A stretch of DNA of 64,000 nt, taken from the NCBI GenBank assembly GCA_964035575.1, contig OZ037933.1, positions 558,001 through 622,000 of the forward strand, given 5' to 3'. Below, piece by piece: positions 51,046 through 60,572 of the stretch; positions within the stretch are counted from its first letter, which is position 1; every line of letters begins with the position of its first letter. Source of the DNA: Rhynchopus sp. YZ270_cl-10 (lineage: Eukaryota > Euglenozoa > Diplonemea > Diplonemida > Diplonemidae). Under the pieces are notes generated by a model. The model saw nothing but the letters and a program-made list of their open reading frames with translations. It did not search any database and had not been told where the DNA came from. The position numbers and the translations under genes are program-made.

Positions 51046-51668
51046 CAGTCACACAAAATATGGATGAATGTGGGTATGTCTCTCCCTCTCTCTCTGTCGT
51101 GTTTAGGACACATTTCACACAACACATTCTGCAATGCGTGAGGCTCTTTCGCCAGGAATTTAAAGAGCACTGAACACATTTTTTTTTTTGGAACATATTT
51201 CCGTATTGAAGAATTACCACCCGATTTTGGCCCGGTAGCAACTTCCGCCAAACACCGCCAAGAAAAAAACTGACATCACAGGCAGACATTTATTTTAAAA
51301 AATAAAATAAAAAGGGGGTGGGCAATCTAAATCCCTTATTCCCTACATCACATCACACGACACCAGAACAGTTAGACAACCATAAACTCATACAGTTGCT
51401 TCTCACCACAATTGCCCTTTCGTTATCACGACAGGGTCACCCTCTCTCAGCGAGGCCCTTACACCCCAGGCTTTGCTTTGCGACCCTACTTCTTCGCGTA
51501 CACCCACCACTAATTCGCGGGTTGGTGTAATGGGTTTTGTGATGGTCCAGGATTTTGTGCTGCCCTGGTTTCTGCCGTTGAGAAAGGTGTGTAGGTAGGT
51601 CCTCTGGCAGCATTACCCACAGGATGCGGTGTGTGCCCAAAAAAGGAACCGGTTGAGGCAGTGCTGCT
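51046..51668. other. gene-free stretch downstream of TRAPPC2
   Basis: Mixed sequence with a CT microsatellite (51084-51098). No coding signal recognised. Confidence 0.45.
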
Positions 51669-53324
51669 TCAGTGGGGGAAGTATTTTCGTACAAGGCTCT
51701 GAACCCGTTGTTTGAACGCCTGTGTTGTGATCCGAGTGTTGATGGTGTAGAACGGGTTCAGCAAGACCTTCAGGTACAGTTCGTTAACCTCTGCAAAGAA
51801 GTTGCGCGCGTTGTCTGGTATTTCCCTGTCCTGCATCAAGAGGAAACGGATGTACCTGAAAAAGAAAAATAATGAGAATTTGAGCAGTCGAGAAAAATAT
51901 ATAAACCCCTGTAGGGGTGAAATAAACACAAGATTGTTATGGTGTGTTGGGGTTGGAAACAGATTGCGCTCCTCTAAAGGAAAAGTCGAAACGCAAGAGA
52001 ATTGGGAATGGAAGGGGGGGTTTGAAAGTTTGTTTTGTTTTGGTTTTGTTTTTTGTTTTTGCTACTCTGTTTGTTTTGTATTGTATTTCATTGTAGTACT
52101 TTGTAAGTTGAGAGGTAGGTGCACTTCTTTGTTGAATTAGGGGCAGAATGGAAGGGGGGGGCAGTGTTGGCACGGCTTAGTTCAGGGTGTTTAAAACAGG
52201 TCTAAACTTTTGGGTGCTGTATGAACCCCATACTGGGGATTTTTTTTTTTTTTTGTGATTTGTGATAGCAGCAAATCATGGTATCATGGCGATCCTTTCG
52301 CCGCAATTCAATAATTCACTGCCCGATGAGGGAATTTGGAGTTTTGCATACCCGGGGGTGATGTGCGCAGATATGTGATAGTCCTTGAATTGGTCCGCGT
52401 TTTTTAGGTAACTGAAGGGGGGGTTGTTGTTTGAGAAGAAATGTGAGCTTGAAGTACAAAGTGAAGTTAATAATTATAATGAATAAATGAAACAAAACCA
52501 AAAAAAAAAGGAAGAATCGTGATGCAGGCACCTCCGACTGACCCACGCACGATGCCAGCCATCCGGATGAAATCGTAAGTACCCTGCGGCCAATAACAGA
52601 AGGTGTATAATACAAAAGCCCTCTCATAAACAGTGCACCTTCGTGTGTGATCCAGAACGGGGTGTTGAATGAAAGTTGTTGTTTTTGCTTTGTGCTCTTT
52701 TTGTTTTGGTGGTCTTTAAAGATGTCCAGAACGGGGTGGACCCGTAATTTCGCTTTCACGTGCATACATTTCGAGGCTAATAAAAGAAATTGTACTTGAA
52801 ATACAAAGCCCCCTAATGACTCTGAAGCAGAAAGATGAACATGCCTCACGGCACAGACACATATTTTTTCCACAAAGTGTTATCGAGGTTCGTGCTCCTG
52901 TTACAGAGGAGCTTCCTTCCTCACAACGGAGGTTGTGAGGGATAATGCCATTTCCCCATTTTTTCCCATCATCACTGTGGGAACCAAATGTACACTCCTT
53001 GACATTTAGTATTAAACTACACGGTGGAGCCCGCCCAAAATGGGGAATCCTTTTCGGCGGACTCTTTAGGGCCGCTTAAAGATTTCCCCCATTTTTGGGC
53101 GGACTCCACCGTGTACCTGATTGAACAGGCTGATTAAAGAAATAAAATAAAAACACATACAAATTGTTTGTTGTCCACATCAACTCATCAATGTTATCTA
53201 AGGCAGCGTGTATTATGAAATGCTTCAGTTGCGAGCGGTCCTCGCGCGTGGTGTCCGAGTTGCATTCAAGCTCGAAGATGGGTGCGTCCCCGGCACCTAC
53301 CATAATAAAGAATGTGTACACCAT
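51669..53324 (-). CDS. TRAPPC2: TRAPP complex subunit 2 (sedlin), three exons
   Basis: A small longin-fold subunit of the TRAPP tethering complexes that act in ER-to-Golgi traffic. Exons on the minus strand are 53161-53324, 52352-52411 and 51669-51855, with GT-AG junctions. Phases match exactly and give 136 residues (human 140). Exon 1 encodes VYTFFIMVGAGDAPIFELEC and FIIHAALDNIDELMW. Exon 2 is only 60 bp and encodes YLKNADQFKDYHISAHITP. Exon 3 encodes YIRFLLMQDR, YLKVLLNPFY and a C-terminal RKYFPH. All blocks align with sedlin without gaps of note. Introns are 749 and 496 bp. The first holds an R6 copy, R10 and R3 modules and a small TA-flanked foldback. Confidence 0.95.
52017..52135 (+). 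repeat. R10 repeat copy
   Basis: Match to 16255-16437 over TTGCTACTCTGTTTGTTTTG and GTAAGTTGAGAGGTAGGTGC. In TRAPPC2 intron 2. Confidence 0.75.
52515..52605 (+). repeat. R6 repeat copy
   Basis: Close match to 6465-6563. In TRAPPC2 intron 1. Confidence 0.8.
52832..52862 (+). repeat. R3 hairpin cassette
   Basis: AAGATGAACATGCCTCACGG, then CACAGACACA. Diverged loop. Confidence 0.45.
53018..53115. mobile_element. 98 bp TA-flanked foldback (Tc1/mariner-type MITE candidate)
   Basis: CACGGTGGAGCCCGCCCAAA and its complement, with one mismatch (AGTCCGCCC), form terminal inverted repeats of about 30 bp. Both ends are flanked by TA, the Tc1/mariner target. It lies 45 bp inside TRAPPC2 intron 1. Confidence 0.7.
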
Positions 53325-53510
53325 GGCAACGGTGTTTCAAAGGGCAGGTTTTTGAGTAATTCCTCAACGTGGAAAAATACTCAGTGTGTATGCGTGCAGG
53401 ATGTGCCTGCAGTGTGCATCTGTGTATTTTGGTGATTTTGGGGGGTGTTGGAAGGGGAAGGGGAAGGGAAGGGAAGGGATGTTGGTTATTTGTATCTTGT
53501 TTTGGGCAAG

Positions 53511-53639
53511 TTCCACCTGATTTTTACCCCGCGTATAGGCCCGTACAGGCCCGTATAGGCCAAACCCCACCCATTTACCAGCCTTTACGCGCTTTTACGC
53601 GCTATACGCGCCTATACGCGGGGTAAAAATCAGGTGGAA
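53511..53639. mobile_element. 129 bp MITE-like foldback with perfect 29 bp arms
   Basis: Arms 53511-53539 and 53611-53639 are perfectly complementary (start TTCCACCTGATTTTTACCCC). The middle contains GGCCCGTA and TTTACGCGC near-repeats. It sits between TRAPPC2 and the COMM-domain gene. No target duplication was recognised. Confidence 0.85.
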
Positions 53640-53850
53640 GTTATGCAGAAAAAGAGAAAAAAAAAACTATATTTTCATTCTACACCTTCTGGTTTCACAA
53701 TTGCAAAAGGATGCCAAAAATAATAATTCCACTCGAGGTTCCCAAAACGGGAAAGCCAAAAAAAAAAAAAATCGTCTTGTTGTGGGCATGTTTGTTTGTT
53801 CACGCCTACCCCTCCTTCCCCCCCACTCCCCCTCCCAAACCCCATCCCGG

Positions 53851-54069
53851 CTACGCTGTGTCCAGATGAGTTTTAATCTTCCGCAGTCCGTTGAGCATGA
53901 CGTCTACTGCTGCTGGTTCCATGACAAAGCTCAACCGCTCCACCTTTGCCTCCTCGTCCACCCGTGTCGGGGGTTTTTCTACGTCCATATCTACCACAAC
54001 GTTCTGCCCTGCGTTCATCACAGTGCACTCAGGGGAACCAACCATTTTGGGAAGCGAGATCGAACTCAT
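53851..54069 (-). CDS. COMM-domain protein (COMMD9-like C-terminal domain)
   Basis: 72 residues from the ATG at 54069. COMM-domain proteins form the Commander complex with CCDC22/CCDC93 and act in endosomal recycling. The start SSISLPKMV resembles the ISLPRLV segment of COMMD9. A mid-region strand (NVVVDMDVEK) and the closing LSFVMEPAAVDVMLNGLRKI follow the COMM pattern of a strand and a helix with a hydrophobic heptad. The usual Trp near the start (DLDWRV in COMMD9) is missing. An AG acceptor 24 bases upstream (CTTTTTTCAG) leaves the frame open, so this may be either a short single-exon gene, as for COMMD6, or the last exon of a longer one. No upstream exon was recognised before the next gene at 54681. 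Confidence 0.5.
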   Translation of the reverse strand: MSSISLPKMVGSPECTVMNAGQNVVVDMDVEKPPTRVDEEAKVERLSFVMEPAAVDVMLNGLRKIKTHLDTA

Positions 54070-54093
54070 CGCGTTGTGTCTATTTGTGTATGT

Positions 54094-54108
54094 CTGAAAA
54101 AAGAAAAC
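54094..54108 (-). promoter_or_regulatory. AG acceptor of the COMM-domain gene
   Basis: The minus strand reads CGTTTTCTTTTTTCAG, then 24 bases and the ATG. Confidence 0.6.
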
Positions 54109-54680
54109 GTAAACTATAGTTGATATAAAGTTGTATTGGGGTAGTACATCTGAAGGACCTTACATTTTATTTTTTGGGGTGCAAAAATAACACTGAAAAA
54201 CCAGAAAAAAAAACACAAAAAATTTGAGATGACATTGAGATACAGAACATTTCAATTGCAACAAAATAAAGAGTAGTTGGTGCTCAAACACATCTCAGTC
54301 GATCTTATGCAAAAGGTTGGGGGACGTGGGTGTTCCGTACCGTAAGAGAACGAAGGCGGTTCACAACCGCTCGGCGAATCACGCGACCTCTTTATACCTC
54401 AGCCTTTTTAACGGCCAAAAAAAAAAATGCAGTTGAGATTGGGCTACGTTTTTTTTTCTTTTCTTTTCCTTTCTTTCAAAGTTAGTCCAGCGGAAACCCT
54501 GGACAAATCGCCTAAAATTTAGGCCCCACCTTGGTACTAAAAAACACAAAGCTTCTTCATCAAACACCCCCCTTACCCATCCCCCGCCCTCTCCTTCGGA
54601 GATCTCATTCCCATTCCCCAAAATCCCGTTTTTTCTTCGATCCCCAATTTGATCCTCTTCCAAGGATGTTTATTTTTTCG
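54109..54680. other. interval between COMM-domain and CCCH genes
   Basis: It contains R12 copy 2 (54305-54395, hairpin GCGGTT/AACCGC). A minus-strand frame (54379-54663) without a recognised domain probably reflects the 3' UTR of the CCCH gene. Confidence 0.5.
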
Positions 54681-55697
54681 TCACCGGAGAGAAGAGGTTG
54701 TGGAGGCAGTGTCAAAGTCAAGAAGCTTGGCAAGGGTGTCGCCTTGCGTTGTCCCTGTGTCGGTGTGGTGCTCAAAGCGGCAGTCTTGGGCAAGCACGCA
54801 GGTTCCTTTTGCAAAGTAGATGCAGGGCCGTGCAACCTTCGGACGACTGCGACGGCTTTGAGATAGCGACGGCGCAGGCAGGCTTGCCTGCAAAACCTCG
54901 CTTGCCACAGCGCGTGGGTCTGCTGTCTGCCAGGTGCTTGAAATATCTGCAAAGTGCTGTCGTGCAGTTCCCGCCCCACGCCCCCCTTGCGCAGCAAACC
55001 CCTCCAACGTCATCACCCTAGGCACCGGAACCGGCGGCTGCAGCGGAAGTGGCGCTGGAGACGGCGACGTCTCCCGCACCTCATCACGTTGCCCCCACAC
55101 CGACGTCACTGAGACGGCACGCTCCCTTTCCCCCCTTTCCCCCCTTTCTATCCTCTCCCCCCGCCGCCGAGAGACAGGAACCGAGACCGGGACACGGAGA
55201 ACCTCTGTACCAAAAGGCAGTGGCGGCGCCCAGGCACTCAAATCCCGCTCGGATCGGCGCGATCCTGAACGTATAGAGTGGACCGAACCGGAGCGTGACC
55301 GTGTCCCGAGACTGCACACTGAACGCCGTGTTGAGGTATAGCTACTGGTGTCGTGTGGTCTCTGGCGTGGTGTGGTGCTACGCAGTACGTCGTAGGGCAC
55401 GGAACGCTCGCGATCTGTTCGGTAAGAGGTACGTGGTGTGGTATGCTGTGTGTAGCCTGCGTGGCGTGGGCTGGATGAGATAGATGAAGCTGTCGCATGA
55501 CCCTGTGTCGCCGGCACCCCAGACACTGCACGCCAGTCACGCTCCGACTGTATCGTCGGGGCCATGCGGCTGTACGGGTCAGACGCAGAAGCACCCCCCA
55601 CACCTCGCCAAGTCGCAGGGTCCGTGAAGTCCGGCACACCATCCTGCGAAACACTACTCCGACGAGAGGAGCCTCGTCGCCGTGCAATGTCAACCAT
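54681..55697 (-). CDS. CCCH zinc-finger protein, otherwise disordered
   Basis: 338 residues from the ATG at 55697. One CCCH finger lies near the C-terminus, RPCIYFAKGTCVLAQDCRFE then HH, spacing C-x7-C-x5-C-x3-H. Such fingers bind RNA. The rest is Arg/Ser-rich and low complexity (RRRGSSRRSSVS, SRSGSVHSIRSGSRRSERD, runs of ERGERGER) and probably disordered and phosphorylated. In trypanosomatids single-CCCH proteins are common post-transcriptional regulators, which fits an organism with polycistronic transcription. That role is inferred from the family. It is the last gene of the minus-strand array, next to the strand-switch region. Confidence 0.75.
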   Translation of the reverse strand: MVDIARRRGSSRRSSVSQDGVPDFTDPATWRGVGGASASDPYSRMAPTIQSERDWRAVSGVPATQGHATASSISSSPRHAGYTQHTTPRTSYRTDRERSVPYDVLRSTTPRQRPHDTSSYTSTRRSVCSLGTRSRSGSVHSIRSGSRRSERDLSAWAPPLPFGTEVLRVPVSVPVSRRRGERIERGERGERERAVSVTSVWGQRDEVRETSPSPAPLPLQPPVPVPRVMTLEGFAAQGGRGAGTARQHFADISSTWQTADPRAVASEVLQASLPAPSLSQSRRSRPKVARPCIYFAKGTCVLAQDCRFEHHTDTGTTQGDTLAKLLDFDTASTTSSLR

Positions 55698-55778
55698 GGC
55701 AAAAGGAGGACAAAGAAGAGAACAAAAAAACACAAAACAACAATAATAATGAGAGATGGGGGGTCAGAGAGGGAAAAG

Positions 55779-55800
55779 CTGAAACAGCAGTAACGTTGTC
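55779..55800 (-). promoter_or_regulatory. AG acceptor of the CCCH gene
   Basis: The minus strand reads CTGCTGTTTCAG; the leader is 81 bases. Confidence 0.5.
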
Positions 55801-56036
55801 AAGATAAAGAAAAGTCGGTCAAGTGTACTAATCTACGGCATTCGTAGGAAGGTACATTGTGTCGGTGTGTAGTATTGCGCTGTGAAAATGAGGTTCGATC
55901 AAAAGAGTTGTGGGAGGATCGGCGGTCCATAAAACGGAATAATAGAAGCACACACTTTTCATTCTCATCCTGCATTTCGCAAAAAAGAAAAAAAAGATCA
56001 CAAAAATAACCAGTACTATATCTCGAGCGGAGGGAA

Positions 56037-56250
56037 TTAGGAATTAGTAACAAATCTCTGAGCGATCTGATTTAGTAATAACTGGATTTTTGGCCCAATC
56101 TTTCCAATGCCGAAAAAATCTTACACTTTGGCGTATTTTCGCGAAATGGTCATTTTTGGTGGAACCCCCCCTGCGCGTTAGGGGGCCTTAGGGAGGGTAA
56201 CCCGGGGGGTAAGTGGGGGGGCAGCAACAGTAAAAATTTAGTTTTGCGAA
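56037..56250. repeat. direct repeat, copy 1 (about 190 bp)
   Basis: ACAAATCTCTGAGCGATCTG, CCAATCTTTCCAATGCCG and TTTCGCGAAATGGTCATTTT recur at 56591-56790. Both copies end near GGCAGCAACAGTAAAAA. Confidence 0.85.
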
Positions 56251-56429
56251 TCCTAAACACTTTCTGCTGGCTCGTGTGGTTGATGAGCGAGATCTTCCGG
56301 CACAAAACGGAATCGTAAAGGATCTTATCCTAGATAAAACCTCTGAGCGGTCACAGAAGGCAACGTTGTACACCGCTTTTTGCGTTGTTTTTGCCCACAA
56401 AAGGGCCTACAAACGGTTCTAACACACCA

Positions 56430-56575
56430 GAATCGCGTTTCCCAGCCCACATGGCCATGTATGGGCCCAAAAAACCACCCAAAAAGGCGAAAATCCCGGT
56501 TTTTGGTGAAAATCGCCTGTTTTGCCTGTAGAATCCTTAAGGAACGCACGGTTCCTAAGGCAAAATACACGTAAA
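56430..56575. repeat. diffuse repeat around CGCCTGTTTTGCCTGTAG
   Basis: The string GCCTGTTTTGCCTGTAGAA occurs here and at 59808-59828. A looser version occurs near 22095-22115. The flanks (a CCCACATGG/CCCATGCATGG string upstream, ATACACGT downstream) are shared too, so this is a dispersed element of at least 150 bp in the strand-switch region. Confidence 0.6.
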
Positions 56576-56590
56576 CTCGCTACACGAAAT

Positions 56591-56790
56591 TAGGAATTAA
56601 AAACAAATCTCTGAGCGATCTGATTTAGTACGAACTCGATTTTTGGCCCAATCTTTCCAATGCCGAAAAAATCTTGCACTTTGGCGCATTTTCGCGAAAT
56701 GGTCATTTTTGGTGTAACCCCCCCAGCGCGTTAGAGGGGCGTTAGGGTAGGTAGGGTGGGGGGGTGGGGAGGCAGCAACAGTAAAAACCT
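56591..56790. repeat. direct repeat, copy 2
   Basis: See 56037. This copy ends in a doubled palindrome, CCTAAACACCAGTGTTTAGG, repeated 16 bp apart at about 56796-56830. Confidence 0.85.
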
Positions 56791-56971
56791 AAACACCAGT
56801 GTTTAGGAACCTAAACACCAGTGTTTAGGAATTGCCCTCAAATTGCCCGGAATGCCGCGCATGGGGCAATTTGAACCGTTTTGAGACCGATTTTCGCGTC
56901 CAAAAAAATTTTTTTCGGAGGGTCCCTTCGAAATTTCGGCGGGAGGGTACGGAAAGCCACAGGGAGGGGTA

Positions 56972-58568
56972 CAAACAACGCATCGTAAACAACGCATCGA
57001 AAACAACGCGTCGAAAACAACGCGTCGATAACAACGCGTCGATAACAACGCGTCGAAAACAACTCGTCGATAACATCGCATCGAAAACAACGCATCGAAA
57101 ACAACTCATCGAAAACAACGCGTCGATAACAACGCGTCGATAACCACGCGTCGATAACATCGCGTCGATAACAACGCGTCGATAACAACGCGTCGATAAC
57201 AACGCATCGATAACAACGCGTCGAAAACAACGCGTCGATATCATCGCGTCGACAACAACGCGTCGATAGCAACGCGTCGAAAACAACGCGTCGATAACAA
57301 CGCGTCGAAAACAACGCGTCGATAACAACGCGTCGAAAACAACGCGTCGATAACAACGCGTCGATAACAACGCGTCGATAACATCGCGTCGATAACAACG
57401 CATCGAAAACAACGCGTCGAAAACAACGCGTCGAAAACAACGCGTCGATAACAACGCGTCGAAAACAACGCGTCGATAACAACGCGTCGATAACAACGCG
57501 TCGATAACAACGCATCGATAACAACGCGTCGAAAACAACGCGTCGATATCATCGCGTCGACAACAACGCGTCGATAGCAACGCGTCGAAAACAACGCGTC
57601 GATAACAACGCGTCGAAAACAACGCGTCGAAAACAACGCAGCGAAAACAACGCGTCGATAACAACGCGTCGATAACCACGCGTCGATAACAACGCGTCGA
57701 TAACAACGCATCGAAAACAACGCGTCGATAACAACGCGTCGATAACAACGCGTCGAAAACAACGCGTCGATAACAACGCGTCGAAAACAACGCGTCGATA
57801 ACAACGCGTCGATAACAACGCGTCGATAACATCGCGTCGATAACAACGCATCGAAAACAACGCGTCGAAAACAACGCGTCGATAACAACGCGTCGATAAC
57901 AACGCGTCGATAACAACGCATCGAAAACAACGCATCGAAAACAACGCGTCGATAACAACGCATCGAAAACAACGCGTCGAAAACAACGCGTCGATAACAA
58001 CGCGTCGATAACAACGCATCGAAAACAACGCGTCGATAACAACGCATCGAAAACAACGCGTCGATAACAACGCGTCGATAACAACGCATCGAAAACAACG
58101 CGTCGAAAACAACGCGTCGATAACAACGCATCGAAAACATCGCGTCGATAACAACGCATCGAAAACAACGCGTCGAAAACAACGCATCGTAAACAACGCG
58201 TCGAAAACAACGCGTCGATAACATCGCATCGAAAACAACGCGTCGATAACAACGCGTCGATAACAACGCGTCGAAAACAACGCGTCGACAACAACGCGTC
58301 GATAACAACGCATCGAAAACAACGCGTCGAAAACAACGCGTCGATAACAACGCATCGAAAACAACGCGTCGATAACAACGCGTCGATAACATCGCATCGA
58401 AAACAACGAGTCGATAACAACGCGTCGAAAACAACGTGTCGATAACAACGCATCCAAAACAACGCGTCGATAACAACGCATCGAAAACAACGCGTCGACA
58501 ACAACGCGTCGATAACAACGCGTCGAAAACAACGCGTCGATAACAACGCGTCGATAACAACGCGTCGA
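56972..58568. repeat. 14 bp satellite (AACAACGCGTCGAT)n
   Basis: About 113 units of 14 bp, varying mainly as CGTCGAT, CGTCGAA and CATCGAA. Blocks recur at larger periods: the rare string GATATCATCGCGTCGAC occurs twice exactly 308 bp (22 units) apart near 57240 and 57548. All three minus-strand frames are open only because no unit contains a stop. The array lies between the divergent CCCH and 212-residue genes. Confidence 0.95.
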
Positions 58569-58599
58569 TTAGTTATTTTTGGCAATCCTTAACACTCCT

Positions 58600-58888
58600 G
58601 GCTGGTGTGGTTGATAAACGCAACCGAACACAACGAAACGGATCCGCTCTATACGTTACGATCCGTATGCAACCAAAGCATGCAACGCAACGCAACCGAT
58701 GCGTACGTTACGATCTGTATGCAACGCACGCAACGCAACCGATGTGTACGTAACGATCAGAACGCAACGAACGCAACGCAACCGATGTGTACGTAGCGAT
58801 CTGTCTGCAACGAACGCAACGCATGCAACGCAACGCAACCGATGTGTACGTAGCGATCTGTCTGCAACGAACGCAACGCATGCAACGC
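58600..58888. repeat. degenerate tandem array with ACGCAACGCAACCGATG
   Basis: Units of roughly 50-65 bp with TGTGTACGTAGCGATCTGTC and GCAACGAACGCAACGCA. The last two units are nearly identical. Confidence 0.8.
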
Positions 58889-58953
58889 AAGGCTCTGATG
58901 AGGCCCAGGCCTCCCGGCCGGGAGGCCCGGCCTCCCAGGCCTCCCGGCCTCCC
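58889..58953 (+). repeat. 65 bp GC-rich cassette, copy 1
   Basis: It begins AAGGCTCTGATGAGGCCCAG and continues with self-complementary GGCCTCCCGGCCGGGAGGCC. An A-run follows. Copies 2 (59042-59106) and 3 (59363-59427, inverted) are identical by eye over all 65 bases. Confidence 0.9.
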
Positions 58954-59041
58954 AAAAAAAAATTTGAGTTGACGGTCTTGAAAACACTTCGCTGGCTGGT
59001 GTGTCAACCGGTCTGTGTATGGTTTGCACGTGACGCTGTAC

Positions 59042-59106
59042 AAGGCTCTGATGAGGCCCAGGCCTCCCGGCCGGGAGGCCCGGCCTCCCAGGCCTCCCGG
59101 CCTCCC
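59042..59106 (+). repeat. 65 bp GC-rich cassette, copy 2
   Basis: Identical to copy 1, followed by an A-run. Confidence 0.9.
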
Positions 59107-59362
59107 AAAAAAAATTTTTTTTTTTCGACATCACAAAATTTTTCACCAAAAAAAAAAAAAAATTTTTTTTTTGGGAGTGGGCGATTTCGGAAAAAAAAAT
59201 CCAAAAAAAAAAATCCAAAAAAAACCATCACAGACGGTCCAGTAGCGACGTAAGCAAAATCCATATTTTTTTGCCGAATTTTGCTAAGTACCCGAAAATT
59301 TTTCCTAAGGAAAAAAAAAAAAAAAGTTCCGCAGATGTCACCGGAAAAAAAAATTTTTTTTT

Positions 59363-59427
59363 GGGAGGCCGGGAGGCCTGGGAGGCCGGGCCTCCCGGCC
59401 GGGAGGCCTGGGCCTCATCAGAGCCTT
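59363..59427 (-). repeat. 65 bp GC-rich cassette, copy 3 (inverted)
   Basis: Reverse complement identical to copies 1 and 2; on the minus strand it is followed by an A-run. Confidence 0.9.
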
Positions 59428-59429
59428 GC

Positions 59430-60207
59430 GCTGTACGTATACGATACACACAACGCTATGCATAAGCGATACACGGTTCGTGTGCACCTAAAGCATGCTA
59501 CGGGTTTAACGCCATCGCGTTAACGCCACACCTGCGCCGCTGTGACACTTCGCTGGCTCGTGTGGTTGTGATAAAGGAACGGTCTACACATGCGTTACAC
59601 ACAACGGTCTTCGTATACGATACACACAACGCTATGCATATGCGATACACGCGTTAACCGTATCGTGTGGTTACCAAACGCAGCCCACCTACGGTGGGCT
59701 GCTGCAACTCGTGCCGTGTGTGGCCCATGCATGGTTCTCACAGCTCGCTGGCACGTTTCCCAAGCCGGAAACCCGGTTACCTGCCTGAAAAACCGGGTTT
59801 TTGGCCAAAACGCCTGTTTTGCCTGTAGAACCCTGCAGAACCCTTAAGATACACGTGTATAAAAGGGGTACTCGTGACACCCTGGTGTCAGGGTCTCTAA
59901 CGGCTCCCAGCTCAAACTGAGTTATACACGCCCCAAAAAGTGCCCGATCTTTCCAAAGAAACAGTTTTTTCAGCTGGGCGAAGCTTCTACACCCTCTAAA
60001 AAAAACCGGTTTTTGGTCGGATCCAGCAGGGGGGGGGGGGGGAGACTGAAGGGTGGCCGGAACAGCAACCTTTAAAAACTAGAAAACACAAGTGTTTTCT
60101 AGAATTTTTTTTTTCGACATCACAAAATTTTTCACCAAAAAAAAAAAAATAGCTATTTCCCTCCCTCCCGCCAGAGCCCGAGGGCGCCCTTGAGGGAGGT
60201 CAGGGCA
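59430..60207. other. repeat-derived interval up to the gap
   Basis: It contains the string AACACTTCGCTGGCTCGTGTGG-like (also near 56255, 58592 and 58986), a palindrome CTAGAAAACACAAGTGTTTTCTAG-like at 60079-60102, and a second copy of TCGACATCACAAAATTTTTC (59126 and 60114). No exon seen. Confidence 0.6.
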
Positions 60208-60407
60208 NNNNNNNNNNNNNNNNNNNNNNNNNNNNNNNNNNNNNNNNNNNNNNNNNNNNNNNNNNNNNNNNNNNNNNNNNNNNNNNNNNNNNNNNNNNNN
60301 NNNNNNNNNNNNNNNNNNNNNNNNNNNNNNNNNNNNNNNNNNNNNNNNNNNNNNNNNNNNNNNNNNNNNNNNNNNNNNNNNNNNNNNNNNNNNNNNNNNN
60401 NNNNNNN
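60208..60407. other. assembly gap (200 N)
   Basis: Exactly 200 N; the size is a placeholder. The right edge is the same 14 bp satellite as 56972-58568. Confidence 0.98.
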
Positions 60408-60572
60408 ACAACGCGTCGAAATCGACGCGCCGAAAACAACGCGTCGATAACCACGCGTCGATAACAACGCGTCGAAAACATCGCGTCGATAACAACGCAT
60501 CGAAAACAACGCGTCGATAACAACGCGTCGAAAACAACGCGTCGATAACAACGTGTCGATAACAACGCAGTG
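60408..60572. repeat. 14 bp satellite, second block
   Basis: About twelve units of the satellite in the same orientation, next to the gap. Confidence 0.9.

Noticed and set aside
56972-58568. CRISPR-like regular repeats
   Set aside because: There are no unique spacers; the units are contiguous 14 bp repeats in a eukaryotic setting.
56825-58585. Very long minus-strand open frames (up to 586 residues) of CYRRVVIDALLSTR repeats
   Set aside because: They are translations of the 14 bp satellite; three overlapping frames are open because no unit holds a stop. There is no splice or start evidence.
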